A stretch of DNA of 64,000 bases from Roridomyces roridus. Its lineage: Eukaryota > Basidiomycota > Agaricomycetes > Agaricales > Mycenaceae. The notes beneath the pieces are model-generated. The model worked only from the letters and a program-made list of their open reading frames with translations. It had not been told where the DNA came from and ran no database searches. The DNA is taken from NCBI GenBank assembly GCA_029378245.1, contig JARKIF010000106.1, forward strand, positions 1 through 64,000, written 5' to 3'. Shown here piece after piece: positions 33,306-44,099 of the stretch. The position numbers and the translations under genes were made by a program. The stretch's first letter is position 1. Each line of letters begins with the position of its first letter.

Positions 33306-36300
33306 TGTCGACGACGTCGGGAAGGTGGTGGTAATTGGGTCACGTGTTGTTACACTGCCTTGACTGCGCTTTGACCAAGTCGGCCGCAGTCTCTCTCTTT
33401 GTCTCTTTAATCCTCTCATCGTCTCGGTTATCTCCAGACTTGCACACCACCTGCTCCGATCTTCGCCATGCACACGTTAATGTCCGGTCTCAAAGTTCCC
33501 TGGAGTCTGAATCATGCGGCAACTCAGCTGCTCTACTTTTTCTCCAACTCCCAGGGCCAGTGTGCGAATAGACTCGTTCTCGAACGACTGAAAAAGAACG
33601 CATCTTCCACGGGCGAGTCCGTAGTGAGTGAGTAGATCTCCGCATATCCCCGAATGGTTCAGCGCAGCCTTTTTGAACGTTTGACAGCCGTTTGAGTAAC
33701 ATTCCCACTGAGGACCTCGAGCACTCCTCTGCTGCACGGCAGCGCGACGCGACGCGTTTGCAGCTATCACGGGCGACGCGTTTTTAGTTGGGCCTTCGCT
33801 GCTACACTCGGACCAGCTCGGATCACGTCCTTGACACCTCTTGAAAACGCCCACAACGATGACCTGGCAGCGCCCAGTGGCACCCACTCCCTCCATCGAC
33901 GCTTCCACGCTGTCCGGCGTGCTTGAGCCCAACGTTGCCGACGCTGTGTGACCGCCGACACCCCTCCGAGCAAACATTCAAGACGAGCACTAGTTACTGT
34001 CTCGCCACTTGCTTGCCACCTGGAACGCCGTACACTGTAACACACGCGCGTAAGTCGCACCGCCAACTCGTTACTCTATCGTCAAGACTGGCAAGTCTCA
34101 AGTTTACTACATTGTGGTGTTTGTGGGCCGGGGGGTTCTCCGAGGAGGAGCGCGGGGAGGGAGCATGGGACGCTGCTGCTCGTACAGGGCTGCTGTCCGC
34201 TGCCAGTGGCAAGGGCGGCTGAGAAAGATGGAGAAAGGATACCAATCGCTAGCGCTCGCGTCCGCGTCAATCCACACGTCGTTCGCGTCCGTTCGCGCGT
34301 CGCTCGAGCCCCGAATTGGACAATAGGATTCAAGTACAACATAGCCAGTATCTATCGTATGTAGTATGTATGCAGGTATAATAGCAGACTAGAAATGCAA
34401 ATTTGAAAATTGACGGTGCTCGTACGGGGACGTCCGAGGGGCAGATTGGAGGTGAAAAATGTTTGCGTGCGGAATCCGGGAAGAAATAGACGCGTCCTCA
34501 AACGGATAGGTTGGGAAGGCCTCTGCAGACCAGTATTTCTCGCGCCACGGCTCATGCTGGTAACCGTGGTACGTTGGTTCTGTATAACCGTTGTTCGAGG
34601 AGGGGAACACAGAGTCCAGACGATGCCGAACGAGTTCATCTGCGGGGGCCATGGGAATGCGGACTGAGGGTCAAATGCCAGAGGCTGAAATGAATTATAA
34701 CTGGCATCCACGTCGGATGTGATGTAATATTCATCGACGGACATTGCCAGCTGATCCATCCAGGAAGACGAGCATTCAGGCGCGTACTGTTAAAGTTCGG
34801 CATATCATCCGGTGGAGAAAAGAACGTGCTATGGCGGGTGAGCCCCGAGGGAGCGTTGGACCCGTCGGACGTGAACTAGTAGCAGTGTGATCGCGATGGT
34901 AGATCCTCTGAAGTATGCAATTCCAGCGCCCCGTGGCCCTGGCATCGGAGCTCCAGCATCGTCAAATTGACCCCGTCCCTATTGATCTTTCGGTTCATTC
35001 AAGGCGCCGACCTCCAGATTTCGAGCGGAATAAGACTTGCTGGCTGATAGACCACTAGCCGGCATAGCAAATTTGCTGCCTTCCGATTGTCTTTGAGCCA
35101 TGCTGAGGGCATAGAATGTGAGTACAACACTACGAAACTCGGAAGAACAACCTTTTGCTCGACGTCCGCCGTTCTTGATGGTCTGAAAATTAAAGCACCC
35201 TCCAAGTCTGGATGAGGTTCAGACTAGGAGAGACTCAGCGTCCCCGAGCGGACCTCCCAAGGTTTCGAGCTCTTGATTTTTTGATAGTCCGGATGTAATG
35301 AGTTGTGGGAAATCGGCAGGAGCAATGGAGAAAACGGGTGGGATAACTGCATGGGAGCGCGTGTCGCCGAGCTCGGCGCACAGGTGAGACGGAATTCACC
35401 GGCAGAACGCTGAGACTCGATAAAGAGTCCAGATTCAATGACATACCTAGTGCTTGCCACTTGGTCCTTGTGGGGATCGGCGATCCAAAACTTGAGAACA
35501 TCGTCGGGAAGGAAGGAGGGCCTTGCCTCTGTCTTCGAACACAATTTCAAAAATGTGAGTGAACTCGAGTGAGATGTCGTTAAGGCTCGCGTCCCAATCA
35601 CAGCTAATGGGCGCGTGGACGACTTACAGGGCAGCAGATAATATTACCAAGCTCGGCAGACAGGTTCTGGCAGAAAGTACTGACGCCCTTCGCAAGGTGT
35701 CGCACCAATGACTTGCAAACCGAAGAAAAATGAGCCCTGGCCTTTGTGCGAATCACCAATCTATAAAGGTTGAAGTCTTCTCCGTGTATATGCAGAAAGC
35801 GGCACAGAATGTCCGTCTCTTCAAGAGCGATTTCGAAAATGCGCGTGAATAGAATAACGTGGGGTTGAGTTGATTGCGACCTCGTCCGACAATGGTCCGC
35901 ACTAACACGGGGGACAAATCACAGCGAGACTGCAGCTCTCAAGTAGTCGAGGATTTAACCATACCCAAATCACTTACATTTCGCATGCCGTCCAGGTCCT
36001 AACGCTCCATTTCAAACTTCCGTCATCTTCCAATTCCGTCAATTCGTTCTCCAGGCCAACCCGTCGTTGAGTCGTTCCAAACAGTCAAGTAATACTTGTT
36101 CGTGTCATCATGGTGCGAACAAGTACTACTTATAGCAATGAAATTTGCAGCGTGTATTCAGAGGTATCTAGTACAAAGATCAAAGCTGGTAGGTGGATGG
36201 GAGGATGCAGGGAGTGCCAGACGGCGGGCGGCGGCGTGCGCCAAGGGTCTCCGGTCAGCGGCAGAGGCTGAGGCGTGGGGCTGCCGTGTGAGGAGTTGTT

Positions 36301-36340
36301 GAGTTGTTGCGGACGTGGTGAGGGAGGGAGAGGCAGGAAG
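33306..36340. other. Intergenic stretch with unassigned coding-like segments
   Basis: Two minus-strand segments look coding but are unrecognised. 34389-34759 reads MSVDEYYITSDVDASYNSFQ and YTEPTYHGYQHEPWREKYWS in two frames that a splice could join. About 35614-35875 includes FTRIFEIALEETDILCRFLH and LVIRTKARAHFSSVCKSLV. A diverged repeat of the second segment's start (EFTHIFEIVFEDRGKALLP) follows at about 35500-35575. No domain assigned. Confidence 0.4.
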
Positions 36341-36510
36341 ACGAGAGAAGACGAGAGAAGACGAGAGAAGACGAGAGAAGACGAGAGAAGACGAGAGAAG
36401 ACGAGAGAAGACGAGAGAAGACGAGAGAAGACGAGAGAAGACGAGAGAAGACGAGGGAAGACGAGGGAAGAAGAGAGAAGACGAGGGAAGAAGAGAGAAG
36501 ACGAGGGAAG
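36341..36510. repeat. 10-bp minisatellite, 17 units
   Basis: Seventeen uninterrupted units of ACGAGAGAAG, with ACGAGGGAAG and AAGAGAGAAG variants in the last third. The unit has no stop codon in any frame on either strand, so long open frames on both strands run through it; these are artefacts of the repeat. Confidence 0.95.
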
Positions 36511-37537
36511 ACGACAGGTCGGAAGCTGCGCAGCCTGCGCTATGCTTATCAAAGGGCGGCCCGAAGTTTTGTCGCACCGGCGCATCGTCTGCGCCTCAAA
36601 AGGCGCTGGCAGGGCACGAAGCCAGGGCTTTGAGGGGTGCCCCGGGTCCTGGCAAGCAGAAATACAAGAGAAAGTCGAAGGGAGCGGAAATGAATCCGGT
36701 GTTTCCAAAAGGGGTCAGATTCGTGATGCGAGATCTACCAACTCACTCAAGACTGTCCACGGGCGTAAATCCAACCCTGCAAGTGTCTGCAAAAATGTCT
36801 TGTCGGACCGTAAACACGGCACAGTTGCCGTACAGCATTCTGTCTTGGGTGGAGAATCGCATGGAAATCCTCCGAAAATTGGAGCTGTAAGCCAGATACT
36901 GCGAGACACTCGGGAACCTGGGAGCTAGCCCAATGCTAGCCATGTACCGCAGCCTACCGCAGCTTAGATCCGAGACGCGAACGCCTCTGAACGCCTCTGT
37001 CACCCTGGGCGCCACTCTCCGTCGATTTCCGGGACCACTTGCACAATAATGGCATGTCAACTCGCCATCGCCATCCCCGGGACCCATCGACCCCCGACAA
37101 GGCTGTTCGTCTGGTTTCAACTTTCCGGCAAGCCATCGTGACTCGTCAGCCGCCAGTAGTAAATGCTCGGCCATTGACACACAAGCTATTACGACAAGCC
37201 GCCGTTGGCCGTAGCTAGATATAGGCAGGACCCTGACCATATTTGGATAGCCACTCTCGACAGACGACATCCCGGCCACCGGGTACTTCGCCGAGAAATG
37301 CAACCTAGGTAGTTGCACTAAGTATTCTATTCCTTTACAGCACGACACTCACTAAACCATGCACTTCCCGCTATTTCATTTCACTGTTGATTGAATTCCG
37401 TGCCTGGCCAGACCTCGGGTAAAAGTAAAATGATGGATTGGATCGTACTGCTAATCAGTACATGCGGGACACGAACCGCTTAAGGGGGGCGGAGTAACTA
37501 GTTGCTCGCTCGTTCGCTTCTCCTTCTGCTCTGCACC
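36511..37537. other. Intergenic stretch, no gene seen
   Basis: No recognised domain or intron-supported gene between the minisatellite and the FAD monooxygenase. Confidence 0.5.
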
Positions 37538-39167
37538 ATGGCCCCAGCACCCCCATCCCCACCCCCAACACTCGAACCCTCTTCATCTCCACCGCCGTTA
37601 TCGACTTTGCGCATCGCCATCATCGGCGCAGGCATGGCCGGCCTCGCTACCGCACTGGCCCTCACCGGTGCTGGGTTCACCGAGATCGATGTGTACGAAG
37701 CTGCCCCCGGTATCGAATTCGTCGGTGCGGGCATTCAAATTGCCGCCAACCTCTCCAAGCAGTTGGAAAACCTCGGGGTGTGGGAGCGAATGCAGGCAGA
37801 GGTCGTAGAGACGAGGGAGGTATCCATTCGCGGTGAGTCTGCTCATTATTACTTGTAAACTTGAAATTTAATAATTTCACTTTTTCAAGGCGGCTACACA
37901 GACGAAGAACTCTCGTACGTAGACCTCAGACACAACACCGAACGGTACGGGCGCCCTCATCGCGTCGCACACCGCTCCGCGCTGGCCAACGCATTATACG
38001 AAGGGTGCCTCAAATTCAACGGACGTGTAAAATTCCATTTTCAAACCTCTGTTCTTGGCATCGACTTGAACTCGGCGTTGACACCGCGTATCCTCATCAG
38101 GGAAGGCAAAGACACAAGATGGATCGACCAGGTGGATTTGGTACTCGGCGCCGACGGCGTCAAGAGCGTCGTGAGAGCATCCATGCTAGCTCAGCACGGG
38201 GAGCAGGATAAAAGTGTGTACTGCGGGTTCATTTATATTGTGAAACCCAATCAACTCAACCTCCGTTAGCCAAGGACACGGGAGAGGCAGCCTACCGCAT
38301 CATGATCAACCGCGAGAAACTCTCAAACGACCCCGACCTCCTCGCACTCCTAGACGGGAACTGCACATCCCGATGGGTCGCCGCCGGCCGTCAAATAATC
38401 GCCTACCCAATCTCCTCACACAATATCCTCAACATCGTCACCACGCAACCCGACACCAACTTTGCTTCGGCACCAACTGCAAGTTGGACTACACGTGGCT
38501 CCAAATCCGCTATGCAGTCCGTGTTTGCTGATTTTTGTCCGCGTATACGGAGGCTGCTTTCACTCGTTCCTGAAGGAGAGGTCTGCGAGTGGAAGTTGCG
38601 CGTGCATGCCCCGCTCAAGACTTGGGTTGATGGATGTGTAGCCCTCTTGGGCGACGCGTGCCATCCTGCACTTCCTGTGCGTCTTGTCTTTTATTTTGGA
38701 CATGATAGTTGAATTTTGTTGCAGCATCTTGGCCAGGTTGGTCTTCTTGTCTGTCCATGAACAAGCTTATGAAACTCGATGCAAAGGGTGCCGCACAGGC
38801 CATCGAAGATGGGGTCGTCCTCGCATTTGTGTTGAGCAAACTTACTCGGGATACGGACGTACCTTTAGGCTTGAAAGTCTACGAGGTGCTCATAAAATTC
38901 TCTCTCCCATTGGAATACTCACTCACTTCCCAGCACCTACGAAAACAACGCGCAGAACGCCTCGTCGAAGAAGCCGAATCCGCAGGCCGCAATCTAATGC
39001 TGGCGGATTCAAAAGCACAGGTAGCGCGCGACGAGGCGTTAAGGCGCGTCAAGAACGGCGGGGAGAATCCCGACAAGTGGGTAGACAGGGCGGTGACGGA
39101 TTATATATATGGGTTGGATTGTTTGAAGGACGCGGAGGAGCGGTTCGCGGGGTTGATGGGGATTTGA
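37538..39167 (+). CDS. FAD-dependent monooxygenase (salicylate hydroxylase-like)
   Basis: Group A aromatic hydroxylase type. After a Pro-rich start (MAPAPPSPPPTLEP) comes the FAD-binding Rossmann strand LRIAIIGAGMAGLATALALT (GxGxxG at residues 30-35) ending in an acidic YEAAPG. GAGIQIAANLSKQLENLGVW follows. An intron leads to RVAHRSALANALYEG, then the DG motif LVLGADGVKSVVR (about 38150) and the second FAD motif VALLGDACHPALP (about 38650). Two introns then give HLGQGAAQAIEDGVVLAFVL, all as expected, and a final exon HLRKQRAERLVEEAESAGRN to the stop at 39167. The enzyme uses NAD(P)H and O2 to hydroxylate an aromatic acid or similar; the exact substrate cannot be read. No defect seen. Confidence 0.88.
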
Positions 39168-39288
39168 GACGCGGGATGGATTATGTATGCATTCAATTTG
39201 TTGTAAGAATAGATTCGAGATTCCCCCCTTCCTTGATTGGGAGCGAGTCAACAGCTGCGAGAAATGCAAGAGGAACGGACACACCAGC

Positions 39289-41028
39289 CTAGTTCCACGT
39301 CGGGTTACACGTCCAAGGCGCTACGTGATGGAATATATTCGTGTCCACCACCAAAGAGAACTCAAAACCACTCCTCTCCCGAAGCCCATTCAACTTCTCG
39401 AGTATATACGCCGGTAATTGCGGATCTTGCTCCATAGTCACAGTCACCGCTCTCAACGCGCCCCCGGGTAATTGCGAACGCGTCTCGAGCATCCGCACAA
39501 AGATATCAGCATTCACCGGCAACAAATCCTCAAATGCGATGTGCACGTGCGTTAATTTAGGCGCGATTACCACTGGCGAGCCCTCCGAGACCGGCGGGAT
39601 GTCGAGGAGTGAAATCAAGGCGTTGGGGATGCTAAACTCGTGTTCCGTGTACTGATATCCGTCGCCGCCGAAGATGAGAATCGCCAGCTCGGTGATGGAT
39701 GTGTAACGGGCCAGGATTTGGCTCGTTAGACCCGTGTCAGGTAACCCCCTCAGTCCAAGCCGTCGAACGGTGCTGGCGGTGTCCACGATGAAGCGGTGCA
39801 AAGCCGGAGTGATATCCAGCTCATCCGACGTAACACGCAAGGTGACTTGCTCCAGAACCGGCACTTCGAAGTACTGGAGGAGGTCGACGTGCGAGACGTA
39901 GAGACATTGTAGTTGCGATAATTCGATGGCTTCGGGATTCGGCTCTGGATCTGGGAGGACGGGGAAGGCGCTGATGTGAGCTTGGATGAGGCCGGGGCTG
40001 ACGCTCAAGATGGCGCGGTGCGTCTCCCAGGGCGCGTCAGCAGTGTATCTAGTGAGTTGGTTCGCCGGAGCGGAATACGAGATGGGCTGCCACCGACGGC
40101 AGATCCTAAGGTCGACCAAGGAAGTTGCGGACTGGAAACAATCCACATTAAGGGCAGTCTCTTCTGCCCCGTCTTCCTCATCCCACTCCAAGCACAACCG
40201 ACGCAACAAGGGGAGTCGGTCTTGAACAGTCGGGAGGATGAGATTCATCTCGCGTGTCAACCCGATACTGAGTTCCTCCCAACGCGCCGAATGTTCGATG
40301 AGGTATGTAAGAACCTCGACCTGAGGACCAGGTTCGCGTCTATGCGATCCATACACGTGTATCCTGAGATTCTTCGCGCGCTGAACCTGCAACTCGACCG
40401 CCGCAAGCGGAAAGTTGTAATCCGTATAAAGAATCATCACCAACGACCACAACGCCGGCATCTCCACCGCAATTTGCCGCCACCGGCTGCAGACATGAGT
40501 GAGCACCCAAGGCGTTGCCTTGATGCCAAAGACGTCCGGAGTCTCCCATATGTCAGCAACGCTGGGCGGCGTCCACATGAAGATTTCACCCAGCGTCTCG
40601 GGAGGCATCCGACGGAGGGCGGAGACGATGGCTCTATGCTGGTCGCGCCGGCTCATCAATTCATCGCGTTTGAATTCCAGAGTAGAGAGCCTGGTCTGCA
40701 GTTCCAAGATATCTTGTTTAAGAGGGGCGAGTTCAACGTCGATTTCTGATATAGCAGATTCGACGGCCGGGAAATCAGAAGAGGCCCCTGGGACGTTGGA
40801 GTGCAAGAGAGCATGGAGTCGCGTCTCTGGAGGCGTGGGCTGGCCTGCATTCAGATTGAGTACACACACGCTGTTGAATGAGGAATGGAACCTTGCGACG
40901 CGTCCATGCAGACCAGGACCCCGACTTGAGGAGAAACACGAGGCAGGGAAGGGAAGGGGGAAGAAGGACTCGGAAGCGATCAGGCGATCAAAATCAACGG
41001 CAAGTTGATGCATGTCAGAATCATTCAT
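39289..41028 (-). CDS. F-box protein D
   Basis: Single open frame of 579 residues. The first 60 or so residues (MNDSDMHQLAVDFDRLI...) have no counterpart in the other members; the shared part begins at PPETRLHALLHSNVPGASSD. The start may therefore be further in, or in an unseen exon. A helical coiled-coil-like region, VSALRRMPPETLGEIFMW (F-box), WVLTHVCSRWRQIAVEMPAL, and leucine-rich repeats follow. It ends HHVAPWTCNPTWN. Closest in style to C and C' (QLTRYTADAPWETHRAILS, ARYTSITELAILIFGGDGY). Convergent with the FAD monooxygenase, 121 bp apart. Confidence 0.8.
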   Translation of the reverse strand: MNDSDMHQLAVDFDRLIASESFFPLPFPASCFSSSRGPGLHGRVARFHSSFNSVCVLNLNAGQPTPPETRLHALLHSNVPGASSDFPAVESAISEIDVELAPLKQDILELQTRLSTLEFKRDELMSRRDQHRAIVSALRRMPPETLGEIFMWTPPSVADIWETPDVFGIKATPWVLTHVCSRWRQIAVEMPALWSLVMILYTDYNFPLAAVELQVQRAKNLRIHVYGSHRREPGPQVEVLTYLIEHSARWEELSIGLTREMNLILPTVQDRLPLLRRLCLEWDEEDGAEETALNVDCFQSATSLVDLRICRRWQPISYSAPANQLTRYTADAPWETHRAILSVSPGLIQAHISAFPVLPDPEPNPEAIELSQLQCLYVSHVDLLQYFEVPVLEQVTLRVTSDELDITPALHRFIVDTASTVRRLGLRGLPDTGLTSQILARYTSITELAILIFGGDGYQYTEHEFSIPNALISLLDIPPVSEGSPVVIAPKLTHVHIAFEDLLPVNADIFVRMLETRSQLPGGALRAVTVTMEQDPQLPAYILEKLNGLRERSGFEFSLVVDTNIFHHVAPWTCNPTWN

Positions 41029-41406
41029 AATTTCACTTCACCTGCCTCCCTGCCAGCCCTGCGTATATTCGGGCGTTGCATGAACTACCCTTGGCTTGAA
41101 TTAAATCCATTTTTTTTTCGATTCCAAATTCCGTCGGAAAAGCAATTCTGTTTGAACTCTTATTATTCTCTCTTACAGACCTTCGCGCTCCGTAACCTCC
41201 GCTAAGAAGTATAACATTTGCATTCACTAACCTTAGTAAGAATTTCAACCAGAGGATTATCAAGACACCAGTCCTGAGACCAGACTTCGATTCAACTTGG
41301 ATTGCCAGCTAAGAACGCAACGAGCAGCTATAAATGCCAAGGTAGCAGGCTGAACAGAAAGATTCAACAATTTACATAACGAAAATCAAGCTCCAAAAAC
41401 ATCCAC

Positions 41407-43014
41407 TCAGTTCCAACTGGGACTGCACATCCACCGCGCCATATGGCTCTCCACATGCACACCCTGCGACAACGAAAAATCCAAACCGTCCCCGCGAAGC
41501 GAGTCCAATCTGCTCTTTATGTCCGCTTCCGGCTCATGTGGACAATTAAACACCAGCGTCGCAGCTTGAAGCACACGCGGTGCGGGCTGATGCCAGAGAG
41601 ACTCGAGCATGCCGACGTAACGCTCATAATCGAGCAGTAAGTAGTCGGTTTCGGAGCTGAAGGCGAAATGGATGTGGGATAGTCGACTGGCAAAGGGAGG
41701 AGGAGGCGCATCCGCGTCCGCGTCCGATGCTTCTACTGGGCTTTCGAGGAGAGTCAACAGTGAATTGGCTGTATCGCGCGGATTGAAATGAGCGTCCTCG
41801 TTTCGAGGAGGCTCGAAAATGAGGATAGCCAGCTCGGTGAGTAGAGGGTATCGGTGTATGATTTTCGCGGCCAAGGATGCCTGAGGCACGCCTCGCAACC
41901 CAAGGCTTCGAATATTGTTCGAAGAGGCTGTAATAAAGCGGTCCAGGGTAGGTACCAAGATGGTATCGTCCTTCCAAAGATCGATAGTTACTTGTTCGAG
42001 GATCGGCACCTTGATATACGCCAGCGCCTCGACGTCAGAAACGTGCAAGCGCTGAAGCTGAAGCAACTCGACCGCTTGACCGGAACCCGGCCAGTTGGGA
42101 TCGCGGTTGGTGACATAGATGTGGGCCTCGACAAGGCCAGGGTTGCCGTTCAAAATTCCCCAATGAGTGTCCCATCCAGCGTCGGCGTAGTAACGAGTGA
42201 GGGACCCGTTCTCCGGTGGGCAAATGGATGCGGGCAAACGACAGATGCCAAACTCGACCAAGGATACTGCACTCTTGAACGGGTGGATCGTCTGCGTCAA
42301 TTCCTCGCTCTCGTCCAGCTCCTCCTCCCACTCGATCCACAGTTTTCGCAACGACAGGATCTGGTTGCATAGACTGGGAAGTAGAGGCAACAGCTCCCGC
42401 GTCAAGCCTATACTGAGCTCCTCCCATCGTTGAGAATGCTGTATAAGAAACTGAAGGGTCTGAATCTGGGGGCTGGTGTCGCAGCGGACAGATCCATAAA
42501 AGTGTACCTTGAGCATCGGCGAGCGCTGGATTTGGACTTCGAGTGCTGCAAGGGGACACACCAGATCGCGGGGATAGAGTACCATGACCAGGGACCATAG
42601 GCACGGTGTCGATATAGCAACTGCCCTCCAACGACTGCAAACATGCGTCAAGACCCAAGGGACGCCTCCCACATCGAATTTCTCTCGGAACATGCCCTCG
42701 TCAATCGCAGGGAGTGTCCAGAGGAATATTTCGCTGAGCATTTCGGAGGGCATGCGTCGGAGTGGGGAGAGTATGTTCTTGTTCCTGTTGTGGTGCTCCC
42801 GTAATCGCGTGCGCTCCGTGTCCAGCTGGAGCAGCCGATTTTGTAGACGCTGAATCTCCTCCTCAAGAGAAGCTAAGCGCTGCTCGGTCTCCAACGTGGC
42901 TGCTTGGATGGCCGGAATCTCAGGCCAATTCGGCGGCTCGTTAGAATGCAGTAGGGTGTGGAGTCGGGTGCCGGGTGCCGCATCTTCGCTGGCAGAGCTT
43001 CGTGGATTGTCCAT
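41407..43014 (-). CDS. F-box protein E
   Basis: 535 residues from MDNPRSSASEDAAPGTRLHT; an in-frame ATG at 43074 would add 20 residues that relatives lack. Order: LHTLLHSNEPPNWPEIPAIQ, a coiled-coil-like helix (LASLEEEIQRLQNRLLQLDT), the F-box ILSPLRRMPSEMLSEIFLW, WVLTHVCSRWRAVAISTPCL, and leucine-rich repeats with a Pro/Asp-rich insertion (ASDADADAPPPPF). It ends SHMARWMCSPSWN. No frame break. Confidence 0.85.
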   Translation of the reverse strand: MDNPRSSASEDAAPGTRLHTLLHSNEPPNWPEIPAIQAATLETEQRLASLEEEIQRLQNRLLQLDTERTRLREHHNRNKNILSPLRRMPSEMLSEIFLWTLPAIDEGMFREKFDVGGVPWVLTHVCSRWRAVAISTPCLWSLVMVLYPRDLVCPLAALEVQIQRSPMLKVHFYGSVRCDTSPQIQTLQFLIQHSQRWEELSIGLTRELLPLLPSLCNQILSLRKLWIEWEEELDESEELTQTIHPFKSAVSLVEFGICRLPASICPPENGSLTRYYADAGWDTHWGILNGNPGLVEAHIYVTNRDPNWPGSGQAVELLQLQRLHVSDVEALAYIKVPILEQVTIDLWKDDTILVPTLDRFITASSNNIRSLGLRGVPQASLAAKIIHRYPLLTELAILIFEPPRNEDAHFNPRDTANSLLTLLESPVEASDADADAPPPPFASRLSHIHFAFSSETDYLLLDYERYVGMLESLWHQPAPRVLQAATLVFNCPHEPEADIKSRLDSLRGDGLDFSLSQGVHVESHMARWMCSPSWN

Positions 43015-43216
43015 CCGAGATGAGAATGTCCACAGCCTGAGGGAGAATACGGTCTCCTGCCAAGTCGGCGCCAAGCTCTTAGCTTGTCAATGTGAATGGG
43101 CGAAGGCAAGCGCCAGTTGATGCGATCTGATGACTATCATACAGCAGTAGTAAGGGTCCAGGTCATTTAAATTGCGCACTTGTCGCGGATCCCACCAGTG
43201 GCACCACCCTTCCACG

Positions 43217-43874
43217 ATGTTGTTGCTCCCCGTTCTCGCGCTTTTGCTCTCCAGCTCGACACAGGGTAAGTCATCCATTGACTACAAATCATTCACTGCT
43301 CATCTTTCGCGTGAGTAGTTGTTCATGCGATTCCTCAGACGCTTTACATACCTGTACCCGGCGGAAGCGCGGATCCGATTGGACCAAGTGCGACCATTTT
43401 GGAAGTCGTGGCCAACTACACGATCTCCGCCGTCGGTGTCGGACCCAGCAGCATGACCACCTACGTCGAAAAGGGAGTTCAAACCGTCGTCGAGGTCGTG
43501 GGGTCCTCGACCTTTGCCAACCCGCCGGCCTCTGTGGAGCCTACGGCCTACACAAGTGCGTTCTCTTTTTATAAAGTTGGGTGTTGGTTGGACCTCACCA
43601 CGACACAACAGTGACGTTCGAGGAAAACGAATCCGGCGGACGATTCCCTAACGACTTTGAAACGAAGACGTCGACATGCTCTTTCAAGGATGGAGGGGCG
43701 GTGTGCCACGGAGAGGGAGCCACGACTACTGAGGGGCTTCTACCTCTCTACACCCTCGGTCAACCGGCGCTCGTCGCAGCCCCGACGCAGACCGTTAATT
43801 CGGCAGTACCTTTTGTCAAGATATCCTGGGTTATGGGTTGGGTTCCACTGTTGTGTCTTGTAGCTATGTTGTAG
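43217..43874 (+). CDS. Secreted protein with hydrophobic C-terminal tail (possibly GPI-anchored)
   Basis: Three exons: 43217-43265, 43319-43555 and 43612-43874. The signal peptide is MLLPVLALLLSSSTQVVHA. The mature part has IPQTLYIPVPGGSADP, NYTISAVGVGPSSMTTYVEK and GVQTVVEVVGSSTF. Exon 3 has TFEENESGGRF, a CSFKDGGAVC cysteine pair, LVAAPTQTVNSAV and a hydrophobic tail WVMGWVPLLCLVAML. A signal plus a C-terminal hydrophobic tail suggests surface display by a GPI anchor; this is inference. Paralogue of the damaged gene at 29807-30475. No known function. Confidence 0.65.
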
Positions 43875-43951
43875 TCGTGTTGAGAAAGGACACGCTCGAA
43901 GCTGGATAGATCAAGTCAAGAGTTGAGGCCAGCTACAATCTGAACGAACTA

Positions 43952-44055
43952 CGCTGGATTGTACTCAGTGTGAAGTCGCCAAAACTGTACAAAGACACTG
44001 TAACATACTGAGCCTGTCCATGGGATATGATCCCACGAATCCCCGCCTTTCAGTA
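43952..44055 (-). pseudogene. Relic of a C-type F-box 3' end
   Basis: On the minus strand GGDSWDHIPWTGSVC resembles the C-terminus KGADLWDHIAPWMCRPMW of F-box C and C'. About 40 nt further on, CTTCACACTGAGTACAATCC also occurs in the relic at 46206-46293. It sits directly behind F-box F. Confidence 0.5.
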
Positions 44056-44099
44056 TCCTTACTGAGCAGAGATCAGCGCAGAAAAGAGAGTCTCGCAAA

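Noticed and set aside
36341..36510. CRISPR-like array
   Set aside because: Units are contiguous with no spacers, and the genome is eukaryotic.
36130..36708. 192-codon frame with Ser/Leu/Phe repeats and opposite-strand Arg/Glu frames
   Set aside because: Produced by the 10-bp minisatellite, which is open in every frame.
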